Positions 14,952 through 22,539 of a stretch of DNA of 64,000 bases are shown piece by piece. Origin of the DNA: JAWLHU01 sp041690255 (GTDB lineage Bacteria; Bacillota; Sulfobacillia; Symbiobacteriales; Symbiobacteriaceae). The first letter of the stretch is position 1. Each line of letters begins with the position of its first letter. The position numbers were made by a program, and so were the translations under genes. Location of the stretch: contig JAWLHU010000009.1 of the NCBI GenBank assembly GCA_041690255.1, positions 219,937-283,936 on the forward strand, read 5' to 3'. Under the pieces are notes generated by a model. The model worked only from the letters and a program-made list of their open reading frames with translations, did no database searches and was not told the origin of the DNA.

Positions 14952-16643
14952 TTAAAGGGAACGGACATCCAGGGTCATGGCCAGGAAGATGAAGGCCAGG
15001 TAGAGGAGCGACCAGCCGAAGGTCCGATGGGCCCAGGTCAGCTTCGGCATCCGCTCCCGCAGGAGGGCGACGGAAGCGAAGACCATCATGCCACCGAGAA
15101 TGGCAGAGACCCAGAGGTAGATCTCCCCCACCGTACCCGTCCAGTAGAGCAGCATACCTGTCGGGATCAGGCCGATCGAGTAGAGCAGGATCTGCCACTT
15201 GCTGTGGATCTCCCCCTTCACCACCGGCAGCATGGGGACCCCTGCCCGGGCGTAGTCCTCGCCCCGGAAGAGCGCCAGCGCCCAGAAGTGCGGCGGCGTC
15301 CAGACGAAGACGATCAGGAACATGATCACCGCCGCCCAACCGACCTCCCCGGTCACCGCCGCCCATCCCACCAGGGGTGGAACAGCGCCGGCGGCTCCAC
15401 CGATCACGATGTTCTGCGAGGTGTTCCGCTTCAACCACATCGTGTAGATGACGGTGTAGAAGATGTAGCCACCCAGGGAGAGCGCAGCGGTGAGCAGGTT
15501 GACCGCCGCTGCCAGCAGCAGGAAGGAGAGGGCCCCCATGAGGATGCCGAAGGCGAGGACCTGTTCCCCGGTCAGCTTCCCGGCGGGGATCGGCCGCTTC
15601 TTCGTCCGGGTCATGATCGCATCGATATCCTGGTCATACCACATGTTGACGGCGTTCGCACCGCCACAGGACATGCCCAGACCGATCAGCGTGACCACCG
15701 TCAGGGCGACCGGGGGCATGCCGCCGTTGGCCACCCACATCCCGGCGAAACCGGTGATCAGCAGGAGCAACAGAATCCGCGGCTTGGTCAGCATGAAGTA
15801 CTCCCGGGCCACCTGGCCGATGGGCCGGACGGCGGGAAGCACATCGACCTCCGCACCGGAGATCGCCGGCAGGGAAGGAGCATAGTAGCCAACGACCGCC
15901 AGGACGACCAGTACCCCCATGAAGGCCGTAGCGGTCACCAGATGCCATACAGATGAGAGCGCCCCGAGGGTTCCCAGGGCCGACTGCGCACCGAGGGCCA
16001 CCTGTGTGCCAAAGAGGACGATCGCCGAGCCGGCGAGGACCAGCAGAATCGGGCGCCGCCCGTGGCGGCGTGCGACGAAGAAGGCCGTGTAGAGCAGGAA
16101 GAGGCCGGCGAGGGCCGCAGCGAACCGGTGCGCCAGGTGGGCGAAGACCACCGGTTCCAGCCCGGCAGGTGTGCTCCCTGTACAGAGCGGCCAGGTGGCG
16201 CAGGCCGATGCGGCGCCCAGCCCCTTCAGATAGCCGCCCAGCACGATCACGAGATAGGTGGCCAGCGCCGCGTAGAGCGGCACCTGCCATTGGGAGCGGA
16301 ACATGAGCAGGCGGGAAGGGTTTGGATTGACCCTCACCCCGTACGCCATGGCTGTCAACCAGATCGACAGGATCGCCAGTGCGACGCCGGCGGGAGCGGT
16401 ATACTGGGCCGCGGCGGCTGCAGCCAGGAGCAGACCGCCCAGCATTCCCAGCCCGAGAGCCGGGCGACGGGTAAAGAGGTAGCGCCCCTCGGCCACCACC
16501 GCCAGCCCGATCAGGAGACCCGCCAGGAGGACCAGCACCTGTGTGGCCAGTCTCCCGCCGGGTATGCCCCCGGAAAGTACAGCGGTAAACGCGTGAAGTG
16601 CGGCCAAGAAGAGCAGGAGAAGAGCCCGATCTCTGCGTAGCAT
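14952..16643 (-). CDS. ctaB: Fused haem A synthase-like (CtaA) and haem O synthase (CtaB) protein
   Basis: 563 residues. About 290-563 is a UbiA-type haem O synthase that farnesylates protohaem: it has NMWYDQDIDAIMTRTKKRP, SQNIVIGGAAGAVPPLVGW and WTPPHFWALALF. Residues ~1-280 are CtaA/Cox15-like, but only one half is typical: GGYLKGLGAASACATWPLC, VFAHLAHRFAA and SSVWHLVTA match one four-helix half with its Cys pair and haem-ligand histidines. The first ~120 residues are membrane helices without the matching Cys and His motifs. ATG at 16643 has GGGAGG upstream. The fusion joins two successive steps from haem B to haem A. Divergent from sco. Confidence 0.9.
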   Translation of the reverse strand: MLRRDRALLLLFLAALHAFTAVLSGGIPGGRLATQVLVLLAGLLIGLAVVAEGRYLFTRRPALGLGMLGGLLLAAAAAAQYTAPAGVALAILSIWLTAMAYGVRVNPNPSRLLMFRSQWQVPLYAALATYLVIVLGGYLKGLGAASACATWPLCTGSTPAGLEPVVFAHLAHRFAAALAGLFLLYTAFFVARRHGRRPILLVLAGSAIVLFGTQVALGAQSALGTLGALSSVWHLVTATAFMGVLVVLAVVGYYAPSLPAISGAEVDVLPAVRPIGQVAREYFMLTKPRILLLLLITGFAGMWVANGGMPPVALTVVTLIGLGMSCGGANAVNMWYDQDIDAIMTRTKKRPIPAGKLTGEQVLAFGILMGALSFLLLAAAVNLLTAALSLGGYIFYTVIYTMWLKRNTSQNIVIGGAAGAVPPLVGWAAVTGEVGWAAVIMFLIVFVWTPPHFWALALFRGEDYARAGVPMLPVVKGEIHSKWQILLYSIGLIPTGMLLYWTGTVGEIYLWVSAILGGMMVFASVALLRERMPKLTWAHRTFGWSLLYLAFIFLAMTLDVRSL

Positions 16644-16854
16644 CCCCGTGATTCCTCCCGGAATTCTCAATTCGTGAAAAGAGACGATTTATCCGGCTGA
16701 GCCCTATGAGTTGGACATCGCCCCAGCGGATTCCTTCCCCATCCGTGAAGTTGGCGATAAACTAATCGAATATATTATCGAACCCGAAGCGAGATGCAGG
16801 TATTCGGGCGGACAGAACGAATTGAATGGCCTGTCAAATGAGGGGGTAGAACCG

Positions 16855-17523
16855 ATGACTCGCCAGGCTTCTGTTCCGCGTTGGGTCTCAGCCGGCATCG
16901 CTGTCTCCCTTGCCGTGACGGTGATCGCCGCGGTCTTCCTGCTCCTGCTTTCCGCAGACCGCACATCCGCCACCGACCTGCCCGACCTGGCCACCATGCC
17001 CGCGTTTAAACTGACCGACCAGGCGAATCAGCCGGTCACAACGGCCGATGTGACGGGAAAGATCCTCCTCGTCAGCTTCATCTACACCAGTTGCCCGGAT
17101 ATCTGCCCCATGCTGACCGCACAGATGAAGGCGCTCCAGGAGGACCTCCGGGATGAGGGGCTCCTCGGGGAGGCCCAACTGCTCTCAATCAGTGTGGACC
17201 CGGAGGTCGATACCCCCGATGTACTGAGGGATTACGCCGCCGGCTACGGCGCCGATCCGAGCACATGGCGCTTCCTGACCGGTGAGCCTGACCATGTGCG
17301 CAAGGTGGTCGTGGAAGGCTTCCTTCTCGGTGTGCAGAGGACGCCGGCCTCCAACGTGCACGCCGGGCACGGGACCCAGGGGTCAACCCCGGACTACCGG
17401 ATCGACCATAGCGGGCGGATCGCCCTGGTGGACCAGAGCGGGCGGATCCGGGCCTATTACGAGGGCACGGAGCTGGACCGGGCCCGTGTGATCGCCGATG
17501 TCCGCAGCCTGGCAGGGAGGTGA
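16855..17523 (+). CDS. Sco1/SenC-family copper chaperone for cytochrome oxidase
   Basis: 222 residues: an N-terminal membrane anchor (AGIAVSLAVTVIAAVFLLLL), then a thioredoxin-like domain with the copper-binding TSCPDICP and a downstream histidine in YRIDHSGRIALVD, in the right place for the third copper ligand. An inserted His-rich VHAGHGTQG lies between. Sco proteins deliver copper to the CuA centre of subunit II (the ctaC gene lies 4 kb to the right). The ATG at 16855 has AGGGGG upstream; earlier in-frame codons lack a site. Its stop overlaps the ribosome binding site of the next gene, so the two are coupled. Confidence 0.92.
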   Translation: MTRQASVPRWVSAGIAVSLAVTVIAAVFLLLLSADRTSATDLPDLATMPAFKLTDQANQPVTTADVTGKILLVSFIYTSCPDICPMLTAQMKALQEDLRDEGLLGEAQLLSISVDPEVDTPDVLRDYAAGYGADPSTWRFLTGEPDHVRKVVVEGFLLGVQRTPASNVHAGHGTQGSTPDYRIDHSGRIALVDQSGRIRAYYEGTELDRARVIADVRSLAGR

Positions 17524-17528
17524 TTCCC

Positions 17529-17894
17529 TTGCTCGGACCCATGCTGAGAGCCGCCTATGACGGTCTTCGCCTCCGCTGCCCCGCCTGCCGGACCGGGCAG
17601 ATGGGGGCGGGACCGCTGGGCATAAAGGCGGAGTGCCCACACTGCGGTGCTGCCTTCGAGCCCGAGGAGGGCGATTTCCTCGGCGCCATGGTCGTGGCCT
17701 ACGCGGTGACCGCCATGCTGATTGTCGTCGGCGTCTACCTGGTCGCAACCTTCACGGCGTGGAGCGCCCGGGCCCAGTTGATCCTCTGGTCGGTCTTCGG
17801 TACCCTCTTCCTGGTCCTGACCTACCGGAATATGAAGGGGGCCTGGGTCGGAATTCTCTACGCCATGACCGGCTTACGCAAGGGCGGAAGGTGA
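17529..17894 (+). CDS. DUF983 family membrane protein
   Basis: 121 residues. Zinc-ribbon-like pairs CPAC and CPHC come first, followed by the DUF983 stretch FEPEEGDFLGAMVVAY, two membrane helices and a basic tail. Family members are often found beside cytochrome oxidase and haem genes; their role is not established. TTG at 17529 chosen because AGGGAGGTGA lies 6 bases upstream, inside the end of the sco gene. A terminator follows. Confidence 0.82.
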   Translation: MLGPMLRAAYDGLRLRCPACRTGQMGAGPLGIKAECPHCGAAFEPEEGDFLGAMVVAYAVTAMLIVVGVYLVATFTAWSARAQLILWSVFGTLFLVLTYRNMKGAWVGILYAMTGLRKGGR

Positions 17895-17901
17895 ATGGAG
17901 C

Positions 17902-17933
17902 AGGGGCTGCACCGGTGGGTGCGGCCTCTTTCT
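17902..17933 (+). terminator. Rho-independent terminator after sco-DUF983
   Basis: GGGCTGCACC and GGTGCGGCC(T) pair around a short loop with one wobble, followed by CTCTTTCT. It closes the assembly-gene unit and marks the left edge of the decayed region. Confidence 0.65.
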
Positions 17934-17944
17934 GTTGCTCTCGC

Positions 17945-19390
17945 TCATCTTCCGTAAGCAGCACTGAATCTCGAAGTTCGTGGCCACCGCCGCCCGCGGC
18001 CCCGAATGATGATCAAGTCCTTCATGCGTCCAGTGACGTAAAGTTCGTTACCGTGAAGGAAGCCCAGGTCACCGGTTCGAAGAAAGGATTCCTCATCTGT
18101 GGCCAGGTGTGCGCCAAAGGTACCAGCAGTCTCGTCCGGCCGATTCCAGTACCCCATCGCCACACTGGGACCGGATACCCAGATCTCCCCTACCTGTCCA
18201 GGCAGGCAGGATATCATGCTCTCGGGGTCTACGATGCGGATGTTCTGGCCAGCGACGTTCTGTCCACAACCGACCAGCATGGCAGAATCGGATGGAGAAG
18301 AGCTAGACATCAGAGCCTTCCCATGCTCCAGGGCCCCCTTCTCCATCTGGACATAGATCGGCGGCTCATCGGCAGCGCCACCAGTGACCAACAAGGTAGA
18401 TTCGGCCAGTTCGTAACAGGGATAGAAGGCTTCCCGGCGGAAACCGGCGACCCTGAAAGCCTCGGCAAATCGGTCCAGGCCTCCTTCATCACGGGTTCAG
18501 CACCGTTGAAGGCAACCCGCCAGTGACTCAGATCAAGCGTCGCCCGCTCCTCGGGCGTTGTCTGCCGGACGCAAAGGTCGTAGGCGAAGTTGGGACCGCC
18601 GCCAATCGTAGCTCCCTCGCGTGAAACAGCCTCTAGCCAGTGCATGGGCTCCTGGAGGAACGCCGTCGGTGCCATAAGGGTGACCGGAAAGCCAGCGAAT
18701 AGGGGCTGCAACACGCCCCCGATCAGACCCATGTCGTGAAAGGGCGGAAGCCAGATGACTCCGCGGCTCTCCTGCGAGGAACCAAAACAGGATTGAATGG
18801 TACGCAGGTTCGCCATCAGGCTGTCGTGGCTGAGCATAACCCCCTTCGGTGTGGAAGTGGAGCCAGAGGTATATTGCAGGAACGCCAGATCACTGCCTCC
18901 CAGAGGCTTCTCGTCCCAATCGGCCTCGGCCCCATCCGGGAGATTGTCGGCGGGGATCCAGTCCATGTTTAGCAGATCCGGAGTATCCACCAGATGCCGC
19001 AGAATGTTGGCCAGTACCTGGCTCGTGGTAAGGATAACGGTGGCCCCTGCATCTGCCACGATGGCCTAAATCCGCCCGAGATGCCGGTTCAGCCGCGGCG
19101 GATAGGCAGGCACCGCCACCACGCCGGCGTATAGGCATCCGAAAGAAGCTAGTTATGTAATCTAGCCCTGGCGGGCAGAGCAACAGAGCTCGCTGACCCA
19201 ATGCGATCCGATGCTGAAGCGCTCCGCCGACCGCCCTGGCCCTGCGATCCAACTCCGTGTTCGTTAGGGACGGATGATCGGTTCCCCGGTCTACCAAGAA
19301 GGTGTAGACCACTTTTTCCGGAGTATGGATGCTTCGCCTCCGGGCAATGGTCACTATCGTCTCGGAAGGAGAGATCCGATCGATTGCCAT
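17945..19390 (-). pseudogene. Broken fatty-acyl-AMP ligase (FAAL-type AMP-binding enzyme)
   Basis: Read leftward, three frames together give a fatty-acyl-AMP ligase: N-terminus (TIVTIARRRSIHTPEKVVYTFL, RALLLCPPGLDYI), then GCLYAGVVAVPAYPPRLNRHLGRI, then LAFLQYTSGSTSTPKGVMLSH (ATP-binding loop), GVIWLPPFHDMGLIGG, WRVAFNGAEPV, RREAFYPCYELAESTLLVTGG, and FLRTGDLGFLHGNELYVTGR. Defects visible: one extra base near 19140, an in-frame TAG at 19066-19068, a frame change near 18475, and loss of everything after about the RGR of IIIRGR, so the C-terminal subdomain (>100 residues) is missing. Such enzymes activate fatty acids for lipopeptide or polyketide assembly. Base composition is lower in GC than the flanks. 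Confidence 0.88.
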
Positions 19391-19442
19391 ATTCTCACTC
19401 CGATATATCTTAATGATTTTAGTATATGATGCCGCCGATGTA

Positions 19443-19471
19443 TTGTGAACATTGCATCCGTCGTGTATTAT
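19443..19471 (+). promoter_or_regulatory. Sigma-A-type promoter for the metallo-hydrolase gene
   Basis: TTGTGA and TATTAT with exactly 17 bases between them (4/6 and 5/6 matches), in an AT-rich stretch 67 bases before the start. Confidence 0.6.
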
Positions 19472-19537
19472 CTTCTATGCGTTTTCTATTCCGGATAGGC
19501 TCTTGTTGAAAAATCTGGTCGGTAGGTAGGAGTTGAG

Positions 19538-20500
19538 TTGGCCATGTCCAGAGCGACCGGGCTCGCTTCGCCATACTTTCAGGTAGAGCAGGTCTCAGAG
19601 GGCGTCTATGCTGCCATTATCGTGCCAGGTACTGGTGCCATGGGGAACGCAGGCATTGTAGATCTCGGCGACCGTACGCTGGTCTTCGACACCATGTTTA
19701 CTCCTCAGGCCGCTACTGATCTCCGTCAGGCTGCCGAAGAACTGACAGGGCACCCCGTCACCTATGTGGTCAACAGCCATGAGCACTTTGACCACGTTCA
19801 CGGTAACCAGGTCTTCTCCGGGGCGCAGATTATCGCCACCAGCGCTACACGGGACTTGATCGCCAAGAAACGTCCCGCCTTCCTGCAGATGGCCCGGGAA
19901 CATCCCGAATACCCCGATCAGTTGGCCCGGAGAGCCGAAAAGGAACTGGACCCGGCTAAACGGCAGGAACTCAATTGGCTGGTAGGCGATCTCCGGGCAC
20001 TCCAGGCTAGTCTTTCCGAGTTGGAGATACACCCACCAAAGGTTACCTTCGAAGAGCACCTGGTGCTGGAGGGATCCGCCCGAAGGGTTGAGGTCCTGTG
20101 CTACGGCGGGGGGCACAGCCCGAGTGATGCCTTTGTCTACCTCCCCGACGAGCAGATCGCCTTTATGGCTGACTTGGTACAAGTGGGCTACCATCCAGCG
20201 CTACACATGGGGAATCCAGAGGAATGGATTCAAATTCTGGACCAGGTCGCGGAACTGAACGTGCAGACGATCGTTTCCGGTCACGGTACGATCTGCACGC
20301 GGCAAGACATTCAACGGATGCGGGAGTACATCTCACACCTCAAATCGCTTGCGGCGGAGTTGGCCTCACAAGGGGTCCAACCGGAGACTGTTGCCATCCC
20401 TGAGGTTTATGCGGAGTGGCTTTGCCCTGGCGTCTTCCGCGAGAACCTGACGTTTCTTTGGAAGCAGGCCACGGGAGCGATGGGGCCAGACAACCGATAG
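19538..20500 (+). CDS. Metallo-beta-lactamase-fold hydrolase
   Basis: 320 residues with the zinc motif HEHFDH (81-86), a further ligand His in GGGHSPSDAF, the bridging Asp in AFMADLV and the late His in VSGHGT. It belongs to the general MBL-fold group (glyoxalase II-like and lactonase-like enzymes); the substrate cannot be told. TTG at 19538 lies 5 bases after AGGAG, while the ATG at 19544 is 11 bases after; either may be used. It is intact but stands alone between a broken gene and transposase remnants, and its GC content looks lower than that of the chromosome flanks, suggesting acquisition with the island. Confidence 0.85.
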   Translation: MAMSRATGLASPYFQVEQVSEGVYAAIIVPGTGAMGNAGIVDLGDRTLVFDTMFTPQAATDLRQAAEELTGHPVTYVVNSHEHFDHVHGNQVFSGAQIIATSATRDLIAKKRPAFLQMAREHPEYPDQLARRAEKELDPAKRQELNWLVGDLRALQASLSELEIHPPKVTFEEHLVLEGSARRVEVLCYGGGHSPSDAFVYLPDEQIAFMADLVQVGYHPALHMGNPEEWIQILDQVAELNVQTIVSGHGTICTRQDIQRMREYISHLKSLAAELASQGVQPETVAIPEVYAEWLCPGVFRENLTFLWKQATGAMGPDNR

Positions 20501-20529
20501 CGCCTTCGGTAAGAAACGCAAGAGACAGT

Positions 20530-20568
20530 AGATAGAACCCCTTAGGTCATTCCTCAGGGGTTCTATCT
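20530..20568 (+). terminator. Long hairpin after the metallo-hydrolase gene
   Basis: AGATAGAACCCCT and AGGGGTTCTATCT form a perfect 13-bp stem. The usual run of T is absent on both strands, so it may be a terminator without T-tract or an mRNA-stabilising hairpin. Confidence 0.5.
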
Positions 20569-20688
20569 CGCAATAGCATGATCTAGGAATGTGGTTCATT
20601 TCTCGCTCTCCGGCTCGGAAAACCTAGCGGTGTTGATCGACCAAATCACACGCGCACAGGAGGTTTTCACCAAGTGGCCATTAGTAGA

Positions 20689-20853
20689 ATGTCCCTTCTG
20701 GACCTGATTCATAAGAGCGAGGTCAAAGGAGATGTCGTGAGGGAAGCTACTTCCCCTCCATCCTGGAACCAAGGGGGAGCAGGCTCTCCGTGCGGTGCTC
20801 CAGGAGGCATATGTCCTTGGGGTCAGCACACGGAAGGTTGACGAACTGGTAAA
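20689..20853 (+). pseudogene. IS256-family (Mutator-type) transposase remnant
   Basis: The start MSLLDLIHKSEVKGDVVRE is the N-terminus of an IS256-type transposase. Within a few codons the sequence jumps to SYFPSILEPR in another frame and then to EQALRAVLQEAYVLGVSTRKVDELV in a third, which are stretches that normally lie about 60-100 residues further in. So most of the N-terminal region is deleted, the frame is broken twice, and the catalytic domain is absent. Confidence 0.8.
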
Positions 20854-20856
20854 GTG

Positions 20857-20923
20857 CGTGTTCCGGCGAAATCGACCACCTGGTCCGGCTCAAATCGACC
20901 GCGTGTTCCGCTTGAAACCGACC
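20857..20923. repeat. Three tandem imperfect 22-23-base repeats
   Basis: Units of the form (G)TGTTCCGGCGAAATCGACC begin at 20857, 20879 and 20901: TTCCGGCGAAATCGACC, GTCCGGCTCAAATCGACC and TTCCGCTTGAAACCGACC. They sit exactly where the transposase remnant ends and before the FtsK-like remnant. Short multiple repeats like this are found at the ends of IS21-type elements; this is only a resemblance. Confidence 0.6.
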
Positions 20924-20979
20924 GGCAGGTCGGCTATCGGAGCGAAGCGACGGTGGGTTTGGGCCTTTACTCTTGCTGC

Positions 20980-21335
20980 ATGGTTGTGGGCCACCAGGAG
21001 GTGCGGCATGCGTGTCAAGTCTACCACCACAGGCTGGTCGGCCAGATCGACCCCGAGAGCGACAGGCAGTTCCATGTCCGCCCTCCGGAACTCCCCTGCA
21101 CTCATTACCAGGCGCACCTCGACGGCCAGAACCCCGAGGTCCCTGCACAGGCGTGATCCGGACGGCATCCACGCCGAGTTCCGCCGCCAGGTCCTCCTTC
21201 GGCCCGATCATCTGCGTAGCCCGAACCCCATCTGGAATCCTCACCCGGATCGTGGCCACCACGGGTCCACCCGACCTGCTGCCATACCGTGTGCAGGGCT
21301 TGGGGGCTGATTTTCCATTCCCGACTAATCACACG
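20980..21335 (-). pseudogene. FtsK/SpoIIIE-like DNA translocase remnant
   Basis: Leftward, three frames give ISREWKISPQALHTVWQQVG, then VVATIRVRIPDGVRATQMIG and KEDLAAELGVDAVRITPV, then VRLVMSAGEFRRADMELP and VALGVDLADQPVVVDLTRMP, HLLVA. The last part matches the segment just before the Walker A box of FtsK/SpoIIIE proteins (VALGKDI.G.PVV.DLA.MPHLL.AG). The sequence leaves the family before the ATP-binding loop, so the motor is missing. Frame changes lie near 21270 and 21130. It is probably left from a conjugative or phage-like element rather than the cell's own FtsK. Confidence 0.72.
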
Positions 21336-21392
21336 GGTCTAACTCAATTCCGAGAACAAGCAGGATTATGAGACATGTTCATCAAAAATGGG

Positions 21393-21421
21393 TTGTCAGA
21401 GTACTCCTTTTGTACTAATCT
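21393..21421 (+). promoter_or_regulatory. Possible promoter of the caa3 oxidase operon
   Basis: TTGTCA and TAATCT separated by 17 bases; the -35 match is good (5/6), the -10 weak (3/6). It lies 57 bases before the ctaC start, in the only AT-rich stretch there. Confidence 0.4.
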
Positions 21422-21477
21422 TGGTGTAGTGTCTACTTCCTTCGCCTTACTCTAAGTACCGTAGGGGGCGGATATCG

Positions 21478-22503
21478 GTGGGGATTCGCAGGATACCCGG
21501 ACGGATCGGAACCGGACTTCTCGCACTGGCAGGCGTTCTGCTGGCAGGGTGCAGCACCTTGCCCCAGTCGCCGCTGGACGTGAAGGGACCCGTTGCAGAG
21601 ATGCAGTCGGGTCTGCTCATGTACACGCTCTGGATCGCTCTCGGAATCGGCATCTTCGTTACAGTTGCGTTGCTCTACGTCGTCTTCAGGTTCCGTGCTC
21701 GCCCCGGTGACACCGGCGTCCCGAAGCAGGTCCATGGCAACCACACCCTGGAGGTCATCTGGACCGTGATCCCGATCCTGATCCTGGTCTCCGTCGCCTA
21801 CCCAACGGTATCGGCGGCCTTCGAGACCGCCGCGCCGCCCGATGGCGCCATGACCATCAAGGCGGAGGGCAACCAGTGGTGGTTCGGCTTTGACTACCCG
21901 GAGGGCTTCACCACGGCCAACGAGATGCGGATTCCCGTGGGCAAGCCGGTGCAGGTGCTGCTCACCTCCCGCGACGTGATCCACTCCTTCTGGGTGCCGA
22001 AGCTGGCCGGCAAGATGGACATGATCCCGAACCGGACCAATGTCATGTGGCTCCAGGCCGATGAACCGGGCATCTACATGGGCCAGTGCGGCGAGTTCTG
22101 CGGCGACTCCCACGCCAAGATGCGCTTCCGGGTCGTGGCCATGGAGGAGAAGGACTACACCGCCTGGGTGGAGCAGCGCAGGGCGATGGTCGCCGGACCC
22201 AAGAACCTGAGCGAGAAGGCCGTGCAGGGCCGCGAGGTCTTCGAGGGCTCGAAGGCCAACTGCTGGGCCTGTCACACGATCGATGGCACCAAGGCCAAGG
22301 CGGTCGTCGGGCCGAACCTGACCGATGTCGGCCAGCGGACCTCCATCGCCGGCGGCATTATGGAGAACAATTACGACAACCTCAAGGCCTGGATCGAGAA
22401 CCCGCCCGCTCACAAGCCGGGCACCACGATGCCGATCCACGAGGGGAGACTGACCCCGGCGGAGATCGACGCCGTGATCGAGTACCTGCAAAGCCTGAAG
22501 TAA
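21478..22503 (+). CDS. ctaC: Cytochrome c oxidase subunit II, caa3 type with fused cytochrome c
   Basis: 341 residues. Signal with lipobox LLAGC (Cys25), two membrane helices, then a cupredoxin domain with CuA ligands His169, Cys204, Glu206, Cys208, His212 and Met215 (MGQCGEFCGDSHAKM). The C-terminal ~100 residues are a class I cytochrome c with haem site CWACH (262-266) and a likely Met ligand in TTMPIHEG. It takes electrons from cytochrome c or quinol pathways and passes them to subunit I. GTG start chosen from its position after GGGGGCGG and the basic signal n-region. First gene of ctaCDEFG. Confidence 0.96.
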   Translation: MGIRRIPGRIGTGLLALAGVLLAGCSTLPQSPLDVKGPVAEMQSGLLMYTLWIALGIGIFVTVALLYVVFRFRARPGDTGVPKQVHGNHTLEVIWTVIPILILVSVAYPTVSAAFETAAPPDGAMTIKAEGNQWWFGFDYPEGFTTANEMRIPVGKPVQVLLTSRDVIHSFWVPKLAGKMDMIPNRTNVMWLQADEPGIYMGQCGEFCGDSHAKMRFRVVAMEEKDYTAWVEQRRAMVAGPKNLSEKAVQGREVFEGSKANCWACHTIDGTKAKAVVGPNLTDVGQRTSIAGGIMENNYDNLKAWIENPPAHKPGTTMPIHEGRLTPAEIDAVIEYLQSLK

Positions 22504-22539
22504 TCCCAGACCAGAGCAGAACGGGAGGTTCGACAGAGC

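Noticed and set aside
17633..18526. A 297-codon plus-strand open frame spanning the end of the DUF983 gene and the ligase pseudogene
   Set aside because: It is a chance frame: part is the DUF983 gene in another frame, the rest is the antisense of the broken ligase, and it crosses a terminator.
21005..21310. A plus-strand gene in the decayed region
   Set aside because: Frames here give no recognisable protein, whereas the minus strand gives a readable FtsK-like remnant in three frames.
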